From NCBI GenBank assembly GCA_965247065.1, contig CBDFGN010000005.1:434001-498000 (forward strand): DNA of 64,000 nucleotides. Reading direction: 5' to 3'. This DNA comes from CBDFGN01 sp965247065. Its GTDB lineage: Bacteria > Bacteroidota > Bacteroidia > Cytophagales > Cyclobacteriaceae. A program made the translations under genes and the position numbers. The notes below the pieces were generated by a model that did no database searches, was not told the origin of the DNA, and saw nothing but the letters and a program-made list of their open reading frames with translations. This document shows, in pieces, positions 34,890-44,222 of the stretch; within the stretch, counting starts at the first letter, position 1, and each line of letters begins with the position of its first letter.

Positions 34890-36275
34890 ATGAATCTAAA
34901 CATCATAAACTTCCCATTAACCCCCGCGGCCGTTTGGTCGATCCTACTATGTCTTTTCATTTCGGCTGGTTCGGCGAGAGGCCAGGATCGGGAGAAAAGG
35001 ATTCTTTCCTTGGAGGATTGCCTGAAAATAGCGGTTGAGAACAATATAGATGTCATGAGGGCCAAGAATTCAGCTCTGATGGCCCAGTCCAATGAGAAAC
35101 AAGCCAAGTATAATTTCGCTCCATCCGTCAACGCAAGGGTCGACTTCGGGTTACTCAGGGGGTTGACCTTCGACCAGACTGCCGGGCAACTGACTTCTGC
35201 AACGACTCGATCCTCCGATCCAGCGATCTTCGCCGAGGTTGATATCTTCAACGGCATGACCAATCACAATATTCTGAAGAGAAACAGGATGTCTCTGCAA
35301 GCCGCATTGTATGACGTGCAGAGTCAGGAGGACATCACCGAATTAACCGTTGTTGATCTGTTTCTTAACGTCACCAACGACCGAGAAAACTCCAAGATAT
35401 CACTTGAGAGATTATCATTGCTGGAAGAGCAACTCGAAAGAGCCGAAAAAAGGGTGGAGGTTGGGGTGGCCAATATGGAGCAGGTCTATAACCTGAAATC
35501 CCAAATAGCCAATGAGAAATTGAATGCCGTCACCCTGGAGAACCTCTTTAAGTCAGATCTGCTGGCTTTGCTGCAGACCTTACGATTGGATCCTACGATT
35601 GTGGAATATGAACTAACCGCCGTAGATCTTGAAGAGGATAGATACCTGCAGGATCTTGAACCTTACCAGTCTGTTTATGAAACCGCAGTGGGTTATTCCC
35701 CATGGCTAAAGAGCGCCAACCTTGGCATAAATGTCCGTGAGCGAGACCTGCAGATAGCCAGGGCAGGACGAATGCCCCGATTTTTCGCCCAGGGAGGGAT
35801 TGGAACCCGTTATTCTTCTAATGGTTCGCTTAATCCCGAATCGGGAAACTTTGATCCCGACGTAGGTTATTTCGATCAACTGAACTTCAATGAATATGAG
35901 TTTGTCAACCTTACCCTGCAGGTTCCGATATTCAACCGCTATCAGGCCAACAATAACGTTGAAATCGCCAAGCTAAACCTTGAGAATGCCCAATTAATTG
36001 AGGACCAAGCCCGTCTCGATTTTGATAACAACATTCAGCAGGCCTATTTGAATCTGATGAATGCTCAGAGCAACTACCTGGCGGCGAAGGAAAACCATGC
36101 CGCTTTGGAACAGTCTTTCAAATACTCCGAGGCCAGTTACAACGCCGGCAGGAATGATTTTTATACCTATTTACAAGCTCTTAACAATTTGACCAGGGGT
36201 GAAATTACCCTGATCAATTCAACCTACAGCGTCATTCTCAGGAAGAAGATCCTGGAAATATACAAGGGCTTGTAG
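34890..36275 (+). CDS. TolC-family outer-membrane efflux protein
   Basis: A 461-residue outer-membrane channel. Signal peptide (about 1-31, ending SARG), then two tandem TolC repeats of long coiled-coil helices (for example ALMAQSNEKQAKYNF and LSLLEEQLERAEKRVEVG) separated by strand segments (ARVDFGLLRG, VNLTLQVPIFNRYQANN). The second repeat ends ASYNAGRNDFYTYLQALNNL, typical of TolC. No membrane-fusion protein or RND/ABC pump gene lies beside it, so its partner must be encoded elsewhere. Confidence 0.9.
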   Translation: MNLNIINFPLTPAAVWSILLCLFISAGSARGQDREKRILSLEDCLKIAVENNIDVMRAKNSALMAQSNEKQAKYNFAPSVNARVDFGLLRGLTFDQTAGQLTSATTRSSDPAIFAEVDIFNGMTNHNILKRNRMSLQAALYDVQSQEDITELTVVDLFLNVTNDRENSKISLERLSLLEEQLERAEKRVEVGVANMEQVYNLKSQIANEKLNAVTLENLFKSDLLALLQTLRLDPTIVEYELTAVDLEEDRYLQDLEPYQSVYETAVGYSPWLKSANLGINVRERDLQIARAGRMPRFFAQGGIGTRYSSNGSLNPESGNFDPDVGYFDQLNFNEYEFVNLTLQVPIFNRYQANNNVEIAKLNLENAQLIEDQARLDFDNNIQQAYLNLMNAQSNYLAAKENHAALEQSFKYSEASYNAGRNDFYTYLQALNNLTRGEITLINSTYSVILRKKILEIYKGL

Positions 36276-36397
36276 GTCGGAAGTTATCTCAAGTTTCAAG
36301 TTTCACGCCTAGAGTAGCAAGTCTGGGGTTCAGGCTTCCTCCATAAACTCCCTGAACTCCCAAACCTTCAAACCTATAAACCTTTTTTCATTGCCTA

Positions 36398-37216
36398 TTA
36401 TCGATAAGGCCTCCTAAATATCTTAAAGTAGTTATCAGCGATCAAAAACAGCCTTTCTTGAGAGAGCAGGACAAATTTAATTGGCTCATCACCCCGGATC
36501 CCAATCTCGCGAGTTGAACCGGAATACAGGTTATGAAACTTAATGTACCCAGAAGTTAGATAATACAATTCGTCCTCTGCAAAGCCATAATAATCAAGAC
36601 CTGGGATCGCCATCTGATGTAAAAAATTACCCAAATTGTCGAACACCAGGATACCGGAATTAAAATCATTTAAGTACAAAAGGTTCTTGTATTCACGGAT
36701 GTAGTTTATCTCCGTAACCTGTTCCTGAAGTAAAAAGCTAAAATCATTATCCTGGAACAATGCCCGGCGGGCTACGTCAATTTTCTTCAGACTGTAGTCC
36801 GAATCATCGACTATCCAGACGTTATTATCATTACTGAGTGTTCCGGTTCTTCCGAATCCAATTTCGTCAGGGTCAAGTTGATAGGGATCGGTGGCCCGAA
36901 GAAATCTATCGAGCAAGACGAATTCTTGATAATCCGCGTAAAACACGATGACCCTAAGGCCCTGCCACGCCTCAATTTGAGTAATTCGCGCTGTTTTGAC
37001 CGGTGAGTAATTCACTAACATTTCTCCTTCAGGAGAATACTTATAGATCAACCCTTCCTCGTCGCAAACATAAATGTTACCCTGCCGGTCGATCGATACC
37101 TTATCAATTGGACTAGTGGGTATGGAAACGACTCTGACCAGATCCTGACCTAAAGCTGGAAGGAGTGAGCAAAAAAGGCAATCCACAAGGAGACTGATCT
37201 TACCCAGCAAATTCAC
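36398..37216 (-). CDS. Secreted beta-propeller (6-bladed, NHL/kelch-like) protein
   Basis: A 272-residue exported protein with signal-like N-terminus (LLVDCLFCSLLPALGQ) and repeated blades: DKVSIDRQGNIYVCDEEGLIYKYSPEGEM, LSNDNNVWIVDDSDYSLKKID, KNLLYLNDFNSGILVFDNLG. Such propellers bind partners; none is catalytic here. The frame opens with TTG 37249 inside lpxH; I prefer GTG 37216 because it gives a standard signal peptide and only 17 nt overlap. It is the last gene of the rsfS-ftsH-lpxH direction and may be co-translated with lpxH. Confidence 0.7.
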   Translation of the reverse strand: MNLLGKISLLVDCLFCSLLPALGQDLVRVVSIPTSPIDKVSIDRQGNIYVCDEEGLIYKYSPEGEMLVNYSPVKTARITQIEAWQGLRVIVFYADYQEFVLLDRFLRATDPYQLDPDEIGFGRTGTLSNDNNVWIVDDSDYSLKKIDVARRALFQDNDFSFLLQEQVTEINYIREYKNLLYLNDFNSGILVFDNLGNFLHQMAIPGLDYYGFAEDELYYLTSGYIKFHNLYSGSTREIGIRGDEPIKFVLLSQERLFLIADNYFKIFRRPYR

Positions 37217-37961
37217 GTAGGCTAAAACCCTCACTGTCAAAAACTCCAAATTTCGAATGGGTTACCCAATCTCCCACGTTGTAATACCAACTGGTTGGAC
37301 CTAACGGCATTTCCAAGGGAAGGTGGCGGTGACCGAAGATATAAAGGTCGTGATGCTCCTTTAGCTCCTCCTTTTGGCAGAAATTGTACAAGCGCTCTTG
37401 GTCTCTGTCCAAATGATCGGCATCATCGTGGTTTTCCCTTGAGGTTTTAGACCAGAACCTGGCAATCGAGATACCAAGATACGGATGTAGGAAGGCAAAG
37501 ACGCCTTGGCAGAATCTGTTACGAAAGAGGTGCCTAATGGTTTTGTAGACGTATTCGCCTTGACCTAATCCGTCCCCGTGTCCTACTTTTAATCGTTTTG
37601 GCCCAACTTCAATGGTAACCGGGTCGTAGAATACCTGAACACCCAATTCGCTGGGAAAATAATCGAACATCCACATATCGTGATTGCCCGTAAAGAAAAT
37701 CACCTCTATTCCCATATCGCCTAACTCCCGAATTTTTCCTAGGAAACGAACGTATCCCCTGGGTACAACGTATTTATAGTCGAACCAAAAATCGAAGATG
37801 TCACCGAGCAACAGTATTGCCGAGGCTTCCTCTTTGATCTGGTCCAACCACTGGACTACGCGGACCTCCCGAGATTTGCTGTCATCATGGTTAGGAGCGC
37901 CCAGGTGAAAATCGGATGCAAAGAAGATCTTTTTTCCAGGGGGCAGGTCAAACTTTACCAT
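37200..37961 (-). CDS. lpxH: UDP-2,3-diacylglucosamine diphosphatase
   Basis: LpxH hydrolyses UDP-2,3-diacylglucosamine to lipid X in lipid A synthesis, at the inner-membrane surface. The 253-residue calcineurin-type phosphoesterase has all metal motifs: DFHLG (17-21), GDIFDFWF, FFTGNHDMW, HGDGLG and the final GHRHLP. Length is normal for the Bacteroidota form. It lies in a minus-strand run behind ftsH, with 81 nt between, and overlaps the propeller gene. Confidence 0.92.
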   Translation of the reverse strand: MVKFDLPPGKKIFFASDFHLGAPNHDDSKSREVRVVQWLDQIKEEASAILLLGDIFDFWFDYKYVVPRGYVRFLGKIRELGDMGIEVIFFTGNHDMWMFDYFPSELGVQVFYDPVTIEVGPKRLKVGHGDGLGQGEYVYKTIRHLFRNRFCQGVFAFLHPYLGISIARFWSKTSRENHDDADHLDRDQERLYNFCQKEELKEHHDLYIFGHRHLPLEMPLGPTSWYYNVGDWVTHSKFGVFDSEGFSLREFAG

Positions 37962-38042
37962 TTGCTAATGATACAAAAAAATGAGTTTCGGCAAAGATAG
38001 CCACTGCCTAATGTGTGCCGAGTTTTGGAGATCACTCCCGAT

Positions 38043-40157
38043 TTAACCTGACGTTTCTTCGGGGGTTTTTCGGGATGGGGTGGTGGGAGAGGGTTCGCTG
38101 CCATTTTGAGAAGCATCGGCTTTTGGTTCTGATTTCTTTACCTTGGCCCTGGGCTTTCTGGCCTTCTTGACCTTGCTCTCCTTCTTTTTCTCCTGTTTGG
38201 GTGGCTCGCCATTGGTGAACGCCTGGTAGGTTGTTTGTTTGGCGAATGGACGTTTTCCGATGAGTCTCTCCAGGTCACTTTGAAAAATGATCTCCTTATC
38301 CAATAGCTCTTTGGCGACGATGCTCAACTGTTTCTTTTTGTGGATCAGCAGTTTCTTGGTTCTGTCGAACAATCCGCTGATTAGGTTTCTGACTTCCTCA
38401 TCGATTGTTTCGGCGGTTGCCTCCGAGTATGGCTTGGTGAAACTGTAGTCAGATTGTTTGGAATCATAGAATGATACATTCCCGATTTTATCATTCATTC
38501 CATACATGGTAACGATGCTGTACGCCATCTTAGTTACCCTTTCCAGGTCACTCAAAGCTCCAGTGGATATTTTTTTGAATATTAGTTCTTCAGCGGCCCG
38601 TCCACCCAGGGTCATGCACATCTCATCCATCAATTGGTCCGTTTGATACAGGAACTGCTCTTTGGGTAGATATTGAGCATATCCCAGAGCAGCCACACCA
38701 CGGGGAACGATGCTAACCTTTACCAGTGGATCGGCATGTTCCAGGTACCAGCCAGCTACCGCATGGCCAGCCTCGTGGTAAGCAACGATCCTCTTTTCCT
38801 CGGGCGAAATAATCTTACTCTTTTTTTCCAACCCTCCAATCACCCTATCAATAGCGTCCTGGAAGTCAGACATATCCACGGCCTTCTTGTCCTTTCGAGC
38901 TGCGATCAAAGCTGCTTCATTACAGACATTGGCGATTTCCGCTCCCGCGAATCCAGGAGTTTGAGCGGCAAGTTTCTTGGGATCGACATCCTTGGACATT
39001 TTCAGAGGTTTTAGGTGAACCCTGAAAATCGCTTCACGTCCGAGGATATCGGGTTTATCAATGCTAATCTGACGATCGAAACGGCCTGGTCTCAACAACG
39101 CCATGTCCAGAACATCCGGTCGGTTGGTTGCAGCCAGAATTATGACTCCGGAATCGGTGGCAAATCCGTCCATTTCTACCAAGAGAGAATTCAGAGTGTT
39201 CTCCCTTTCATCGTTGGAACCAGGTATCTGACCACGACCCCTGGATCGGCCAATTGCATCGATCTCATCGATAAACACGATACAAGGAGCCTTTTCCTTG
39301 GCCTGTTTGAACAAATCTCTAACTCGGGCAGCGCCTACGCCAACGAACATTTCGACAAAGTCCGAACCCGATAATGAGAAGAAGGGCACTGCTGCTTCTC
39401 CGGCAACGGCTTTAGCTAAAAGCGTCTTGCCGGTCCCGGGAGGGCCTACGAGCAAAGCGCCTTTAGGTATCTTGCCACCAAGCTTCGTAAATTTACCCGG
39501 AGTCTTCAGAAACTCAACAATTTCCTTTACCTCCTCCTTAGCCTCGTCAAGTCCAGCGACATTGTCAAAAGTGGTCTTAACTTTACTCTCTGCGTCGAAA
39601 AGAGCTGCTTTGGATTTGCCAATATTGAATATCTGGCCCCCTGGTCCTCCGGTTCCGGTCATTCGCCGCATCAAAAACCAAAACCCGAAAAGGATCAGAA
39701 ACAGGAAGCCCCATTGAAATATGATGCTTGTGAAGTCAGATCTTTCTTGAACCTGGTAACCGATCTGTTTGTCGTCCGGAAGTTCAGCGCTTATATGCTC
39801 GAACTTCTTGTCGAAGATTTCAGCGGTAGTGATATTGAAATGGTAATGAGGTCCCTGATCCATAGCGAAAGGGTGCCGGTCCTCAAGTTCTACCTTGTAT
39901 TTGGGATCATCCAGGGCTTCCGATCTCAGGGTGACTTCCACGAATTTCTCGTTCACCAAAACGACCTCATCAACGTCTCCATGCATCATCATCTCGTGAA
40001 ATCGCTTCTCGGTGATAGGAAGGGTGGATGTACTTTTATTCAAGTATGTAATACCAAAGATGAGCGCAATTAGTATTACGACAATCCAGACCTGGTAATT
40101 GGGCTTTTGGGGCCCTTTAGGCAACAAATTCTTTTTCTTATTTTGGTCTGGATTCAT
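38043..40157 (-). CDS. ftsH: ATP-dependent zinc metalloprotease FtsH
   Basis: FtsH is the membrane-bound AAA+ protease that extracts and degrades damaged membrane and short-lived cytosolic proteins. The 704-residue protein has TM helices at about 22-39 and 145-163, Walker A GPPGTGKT (238-245), Walker B (VFIDEIDAIG, about 294-303), the second region of homology (ATNRPDVLDMALLRPGRFD) and the zinc motif HEAGH (461-465). Beyond the normal core it has a C-terminal tail of about 50 residues rich in Lys then Ser/Pro (650-704), likely disordered. Transcribed leftward after rsfS, 57 nt apart. Confidence 0.97.
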   Translation of the reverse strand: MNPDQNKKKNLLPKGPQKPNYQVWIVVILIALIFGITYLNKSTSTLPITEKRFHEMMMHGDVDEVVLVNEKFVEVTLRSEALDDPKYKVELEDRHPFAMDQGPHYHFNITTAEIFDKKFEHISAELPDDKQIGYQVQERSDFTSIIFQWGFLFLILFGFWFLMRRMTGTGGPGGQIFNIGKSKAALFDAESKVKTTFDNVAGLDEAKEEVKEIVEFLKTPGKFTKLGGKIPKGALLVGPPGTGKTLLAKAVAGEAAVPFFSLSGSDFVEMFVGVGAARVRDLFKQAKEKAPCIVFIDEIDAIGRSRGRGQIPGSNDERENTLNSLLVEMDGFATDSGVIILAATNRPDVLDMALLRPGRFDRQISIDKPDILGREAIFRVHLKPLKMSKDVDPKKLAAQTPGFAGAEIANVCNEAALIAARKDKKAVDMSDFQDAIDRVIGGLEKKSKIISPEEKRIVAYHEAGHAVAGWYLEHADPLVKVSIVPRGVAALGYAQYLPKEQFLYQTDQLMDEMCMTLGGRAAEELIFKKISTGALSDLERVTKMAYSIVTMYGMNDKIGNVSFYDSKQSDYSFTKPYSEATAETIDEEVRNLISGLFDRTKKLLIHKKKQLSIVAKELLDKEIIFQSDLERLIGKRPFAKQTTYQAFTNGEPPKQEKKKESKVKKARKPRAKVKKSEPKADASQNGSEPSPTTPSRKTPEETSG

Positions 40158-40214
40158 TTTTGAACCATGAATATGGTATATCTAAACTATAACGCTATCT
40201 GCCCTGTATAGTTT

Positions 40215-40595
40215 TTACAGGTGTTGTATTTCGTAATCCGTTTTTACGGCGTCACCCCACAAGTCCTCAAGATTGTAATATTCTCTGCTTTGGTTATTAA
40301 ATACGTGCGCGACCACATCAACATAGTCCAACAAGATCCACTGCTTGTTTTCCATTCCCTCTTTATGCCATGGGCTCTGTTGTAGTTTTGTGTAGACTTG
40401 CTCGTCAATGGAATCGGAAATGGCATCAATCTGGGTATCAGAGGAACCAGAGCATATTACAAAATAATCGGCAATTGCATTTTTGACACTCTTTAAATTA
40501 AGCGATACTATGTCCAAAGCCTTTTTCTCCTGCATCCCCCGCACAATCCAGTTGGCTAACTCCTCCGAGGTCGCCTCACCAGATCTCTTCCTCAT
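40215..40595 (-). CDS. rsfS: Ribosome silencing factor
   Basis: RsfS binds L14 and blocks subunit joining when nutrients fall. The 126-residue protein has the DUF143 core: ALDIVSLNLKSVKNAIADYFVICSG, HKEGMENKQWILLDYVDVVAHVF and REYYNLEDLWGDA. It is the first gene of the rsfS-ftsH-lpxH direction and is divergent from birA by 37 nt. The start at ATG 40595 gives a short basic N-terminal extension. Confidence 0.94.
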   Translation of the reverse strand: MRKRSGEATSEELANWIVRGMQEKKALDIVSLNLKSVKNAIADYFVICSGSSDTQIDAISDSIDEQVYTKLQQSPWHKEGMENKQWILLDYVDVVAHVFNNQSREYYNLEDLWGDAVKTDYEIQHL

Positions 40596-40632
40596 TCGAT
40601 CTTTTCATATATTGTAAAACTACTAAAAATAA

Positions 40633-41388
40633 TTGTATAAAAATCTTACCAAAACCGTATTCACCGGCCATAATCTGGTTTATCTGACAACCTGTCACTC
40701 CACCAATGAATATGCCAGTAGACTTTTGTCTCAGCGGCCCGTTGCCGATGGGACTGTTATAATTACCGATAATCAAACGGTTGGGAAAGGTCAAAGAGGT
40801 AATAATTGGGAGTCCCAGCCGGGAAAAAACCTAACATTATCCATCATGTTTAAGCCGACCTTCCTGATGGCTCGGAATAACTTTTGGCTGAACCCCACTA
40901 TTTCCCTGGGCGTTGCCGATTTCTTGGCCGACTTCCTGGGTCCGGATATTCGAATCAAGTGGCCTAACGACATCTATTTTAATGATCTTAAAATCGGGGG
41001 TATTCTTATTGAGAACTCGGTTCTCAAAAATGAGATCGCTGACTCGATAATTGGCATTGGAATCAATGTGAACCAGCGTGAATTCGGTGGATTGCAGGCA
41101 ACTTCAATGGCTCTTGAAACTCAAATGGAATTTGACCTTGCTCAGATATGGCCAACCCTCATTTCCAGGTTGGAATCCCGGTACCTCCAACTGCGGTCTG
41201 ACCGCTGGCCTGAGATAAAAAGCCAATATCTTGGGATGTTGTACCGGATCAATGAACTCCATGATTTCAAGTCTGGCGAGGTCTTCGAAGGAATGATCAT
41301 CGGTGTGGACGACATCGGCCGGCTTCAGATCAGGAGATCCGATGGTACAACCGAAGCGTTTGATATTAAGGCAATTGAATACCTGTAG
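40633..41388 (+). CDS. birA: Biotin--[acetyl-CoA-carboxylase] ligase (monofunctional)
   Basis: BirA activates biotin as biotinyl-AMP and attaches it to the biotin carboxyl carrier. The 251-residue protein lacks the N-terminal DNA-binding domain, so it is a ligase only. Motifs: TTCHSTNEYA, the adenylate loop GKGQRGNNW, KWPNDIYFNDLKIGGILIE, GIGINVNQ. The C-terminal SH3-like domain is present. The start is TTG at 40633, five codons before the first conserved region; no ATG precedes the STNEYA motif. Confidence 0.92.
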   Translation: MYKNLTKTVFTGHNLVYLTTCHSTNEYASRLLSQRPVADGTVIITDNQTVGKGQRGNNWESQPGKNLTLSIMFKPTFLMARNNFWLNPTISLGVADFLADFLGPDIRIKWPNDIYFNDLKIGGILIENSVLKNEIADSIIGIGINVNQREFGGLQATSMALETQMEFDLAQIWPTLISRLESRYLQLRSDRWPEIKSQYLGMLYRINELHDFKSGEVFEGMIIGVDDIGRLQIRRSDGTTEAFDIKAIEYL

Positions 41389-41425
41389 ATCAGCTTTTTT
41401 AAATCGAAATCTTAAACATTTACCG

Positions 41426-41433
41426 TATCTTTG
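41426..41433 (+). promoter_or_regulatory. Candidate -7 element TATCTTTG for ahcY
   Basis: An exact match to TAnnTTTG, 34 nt before the ahcY ATG, in the 79-nt gap after birA. It would give a leader of roughly 30 nt, too short for an SAH riboswitch. No TTTG at -33 is present; a T-run lies further upstream. Confidence 0.6.
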
Positions 41434-41467
41434 CGTTCATTTTTAGACTGTATCTGATCAGAAATTG

Positions 41468-42781
41468 ATGATTGAAACGAAGCAAAACTACAAGGTAAAA
41501 GACATATCGCTGGCTGATTGGGGCCGAAAGGAGATTAGGCTGGCTGAAGCGGAAATGCCTGGGCTCATGAGCATCAGGGAAGAATACAGTGAATCCCAGC
41601 CGCTTAAGGGAGCCCGGATTGCCGGTTGTCTGCATATGACGATTCAAACTGCTGTGTTAATTGAAACCCTTAAGGAATTGGGGGCAGATGTCACTTGGTC
41701 CTCCTGCAATATCTTCTCGACCCAGGATCACGCGGCTGCCGCCATTGCCGTTGCTGGAATCCCAGTATATGCATGGAAAGGAATGACCGAGGAAGAATTC
41801 AACTGGGCAATCGAGCAAACCCTTTTCTTTGATGATGGGGATGGCAGGCAACCTCTGAACATGATCTTGGATGACGGAGGTGACTTAACCAATATGGTTT
41901 TGGACAATTATCCGGAATTGGTTCCGGGTATCGAAGGACTCTCCGAAGAGACTACTACGGGAGTACATCGGTTGATCGAAAGAGCGGAGAAAGGCTCGTT
42001 ACCGTTACCGGCATTCAATGTTAATGATTCGGTAACAAAATCGAAATTTGATAACAAGTACGGATGCCGGGAGTCTTTAGTAGATGCTATACGAAGGGCA
42101 ACCGATGTAATGCTAGCCGGAAAGGTTGCGGTGGTCGCCGGATATGGAGATGTTGGCAAGGGCTCGGCGCAGTCTTTAAGTGGCACCGGGGCCCGGGTTA
42201 TTGTAACCGAAATTGACCCCATCTGCGCCCTTCAGGCAGCTATGGACGGTTACGAGGTAAAGAAAATGGACGATGCGGTGAAGGAAGCGGACATCGTGGT
42301 CACCGCCACCGGAAATCGCGATATCGTGACCTCAAGGCATTTCAAAGCACTTAGAGACAAAGCGATTGTCTGTAACATAGGACATTTCGACCTGGAAATC
42401 GACATGGCATGGTTGAATGAGAATTATGGTCATACCAAAGACACTATTAAGCCCCAGGTTGACAAGTACGATGTGGACGGCCATGAAATAATTGTTCTGG
42501 CCGAAGGCAGATTGGTGAATCTGGGTTGCGCTACTGGCCACCCATCCTTCGTCATGTCCAATTCATTTTCCAACCAGGTCTTAGCTCAAATTGAGTTGTG
42601 GTCAAACTCTGATCAATACGAGAACAAGGTGTACACCCTGCCCAAGCATCTGGATGAAAAAGTGGCGAGACTACACTTGGCCAAGATTGGAGTCGACCTG
42701 GAGGTATTGAGCCAGGAACAAGCTGATTACATCAACGTTCCTCAGACAGGGCCTTTTAAGCCAGATTATTATAGGTATTGA
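41468..42781 (+). CDS. ahcY: Adenosylhomocysteinase (SAH hydrolase)
   Basis: AhcY splits S-adenosylhomocysteine to homocysteine and adenosine, relieving methyltransferase inhibition. The 437-residue protein shows the family markers CLHMTIQTAVLIETL, SSCNIFSTQDHAAAAIA, the catalytic FNVNDSVTKSKFDNKYGCRES, the NAD loop AGYGDVGKGSAQSL and the C-terminal GPFKPDYYRY. The ATG at 41468 is preferred over the adjacent TTG at 41465. Transcribed from its own promoter and ended by a strong terminator. Confidence 0.97.
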   Translation: MIETKQNYKVKDISLADWGRKEIRLAEAEMPGLMSIREEYSESQPLKGARIAGCLHMTIQTAVLIETLKELGADVTWSSCNIFSTQDHAAAAIAVAGIPVYAWKGMTEEEFNWAIEQTLFFDDGDGRQPLNMILDDGGDLTNMVLDNYPELVPGIEGLSEETTTGVHRLIERAEKGSLPLPAFNVNDSVTKSKFDNKYGCRESLVDAIRRATDVMLAGKVAVVAGYGDVGKGSAQSLSGTGARVIVTEIDPICALQAAMDGYEVKKMDDAVKEADIVVTATGNRDIVTSRHFKALRDKAIVCNIGHFDLEIDMAWLNENYGHTKDTIKPQVDKYDVDGHEIIVLAEGRLVNLGCATGHPSFVMSNSFSNQVLAQIELWSNSDQYENKVYTLPKHLDEKVARLHLAKIGVDLEVLSQEQADYINVPQTGPFKPDYYRY

Positions 42782-42848
42782 TGTAGCAAAAGTGCTGAGT
42801 AATTAGTATTACGCAGAAAGTATAAAAGTATAAAGGGGTGAATATACC

Positions 42849-42881
42849 AAACCCCTGGGCATCATCGCCCTGGGTTTTTTT
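42849..42881 (+). terminator. Intrinsic terminator after ahcY
   Basis: ACCCCTGGGC-ATCATC-GCCCTGGGT forms a stem with one bulge and is followed by six or seven T residues, about 70 nt after the ahcY stop. Confidence 0.85.
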
Positions 42882-42994
42882 GGCTCGATCGCTGAAGCTC
42901 CCACCCCAAGTGTGTCAACTGATTTAGCCGTTGTGGGTCAATCCAAATTCGCTGAGGCGCCATTCGTAATTTACGGTTCGTGCGCTAGCGTCCT

Positions 42995-43984
42995 TTACCC
43001 CAAGTTCCAATAGGCATCCACATAGTTGGGTCTCATCCATTCAAGATCAGTATCTTGATAAAATGGACTGAGTGAACCTCGGAGTTCCTTCATTCTGCCC
43101 GGACTCAAAGGTTCGAAGTTCTTCAGTAACCGGATGTTGTGCTTAAGTACGGTCATGCTGTCGATTCCGATAACACAGGCATTGGCGTCTCTTAACGTCA
43201 AAGCATACTTAATCAAATCGCTGGCAGCCAGATTCTCAATGGTTTCCCGCGGCCGGACAACTTTCATAACTGAAACCCCCATTCCTTTTTTCGCTGCTAT
43301 TGGAACTGCGTTCTTTTCAAAATCCTGGCCTTCTCTGAAATGGTTTAACGCAATAAGCATAAAATCGAAATCACCCTCGGCAGCCAGCCACGCTTTGGCC
43401 TGGGCTGAGGAATGACCAGTGTAGCCTACGTTCCTGGCCACTCCTTGATCTTTCATTTTTTGGACTAAGGCATGAACACCGTTCTTACGTAAGATATTCC
43501 TGGCGTCATCCATTGATTGAATCTCGTGAAGGTTCAAAATATCCAGGTAGTCCGTTTGGAGCCTTTTCAAACTCTCCTCGATTTGTTTCATCGCTTCATC
43601 GGGTTCGCGAGCACGAATCTTGGTACTGAGAAAAACTTCTTCTCGGCGTTCCTTCAGGATTCTGCCCAAAAGGTGCTCGCTTTTTACCCTCTTATTCCCA
43701 TAACTGTGGGCGGTATCCCAGTAATACAATCCGTTGTCCAGTGCGTAGGTCAGTAATTCCAGGGCTTCATTTTCATCTTCAATAGAGAGGAAACGACTTC
43801 CAGTTCCAAGAGCGATGAGAGGAACCCTGGCCTTTGTTTTGCCTAGAATGGTGGTGGGCAAACCTTTGGGGTCAAAATGTTGGTTGGTTTGACTGAATAT
43901 CACCTCTGGCAAGGAGGGTATCACAAATGCCGTAGCGGAAGTTATCTTCACAAACTCCCGGCGGCTTATATTAGGATAAGTCAT
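42995..43984 (-). CDS. Aldo/keto reductase with Tat-type signal
   Basis: A 329-residue protein with the twin-arginine motif SRREFVK near the N-terminus and a short hydrophobic stretch, so it is probably exported folded by Tat. The AKR barrel keeps the catalytic tetrad: Asp and Tyr in WDTAHSYGN, Lys in FLSTKIRA, His in ILNLHEIQS; the NADPH-binding end (ALTLRDANACVIGIDSM) is present. Substrate unknown. A cytoplasmic AKR would not carry the Tat motif, so cofactor supply in the periplasm is an open question. Confidence 0.88.
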   Translation of the reverse strand: MTYPNISRREFVKITSATAFVIPSLPEVIFSQTNQHFDPKGLPTTILGKTKARVPLIALGTGSRFLSIEDENEALELLTYALDNGLYYWDTAHSYGNKRVKSEHLLGRILKERREEVFLSTKIRAREPDEAMKQIEESLKRLQTDYLDILNLHEIQSMDDARNILRKNGVHALVQKMKDQGVARNVGYTGHSSAQAKAWLAAEGDFDFMLIALNHFREGQDFEKNAVPIAAKKGMGVSVMKVVRPRETIENLAASDLIKYALTLRDANACVIGIDSMTVLKHNIRLLKNFEPLSPGRMKELRGSLSPFYQDTDLEWMRPNYVDAYWNLG

Positions 43985-44209
43985 TTCTGTCTATTCTTGG
44001 TCCGATCGTGAAGGCAAGCAATGGAATGAATCCACGATTCCCGGTGATTGTTCTGTTGGTATGTCTAGTTCCAAATCCTAGCCTAAAGATAAGGAACATT
44101 TAAACGCTTACAGCCCAAAATGGTTAAAATTGAATACTGTAAGCAACTTGTGAGCAAATCTCTAATCTTAGAATAACAGAACCACCTTAAGATCTCCACG
44201 GCAAAATCA

Positions 44210-44217
44210 TATCTTTG
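44210..44217 (+). promoter_or_regulatory. -7 element TATCTTTG immediately before a GTG start
   Basis: An exact TAnnTTTG box ends 5 nt before the GTG of the glycosyltransferase gene. If used, transcription would begin at or next to the start codon, giving a leaderless mRNA. No matching -33 TTTG is seen at 19 nt spacing. Confidence 0.55.
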
Positions 44218-44222
44218 AACCT

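Noticed and set aside
41389..41467. An SAH or SAM riboswitch before ahcY
   Set aside because: The gap is only 79 nt and the promoter box leaves a leader of about 30 nt, too short for these riboswitches.
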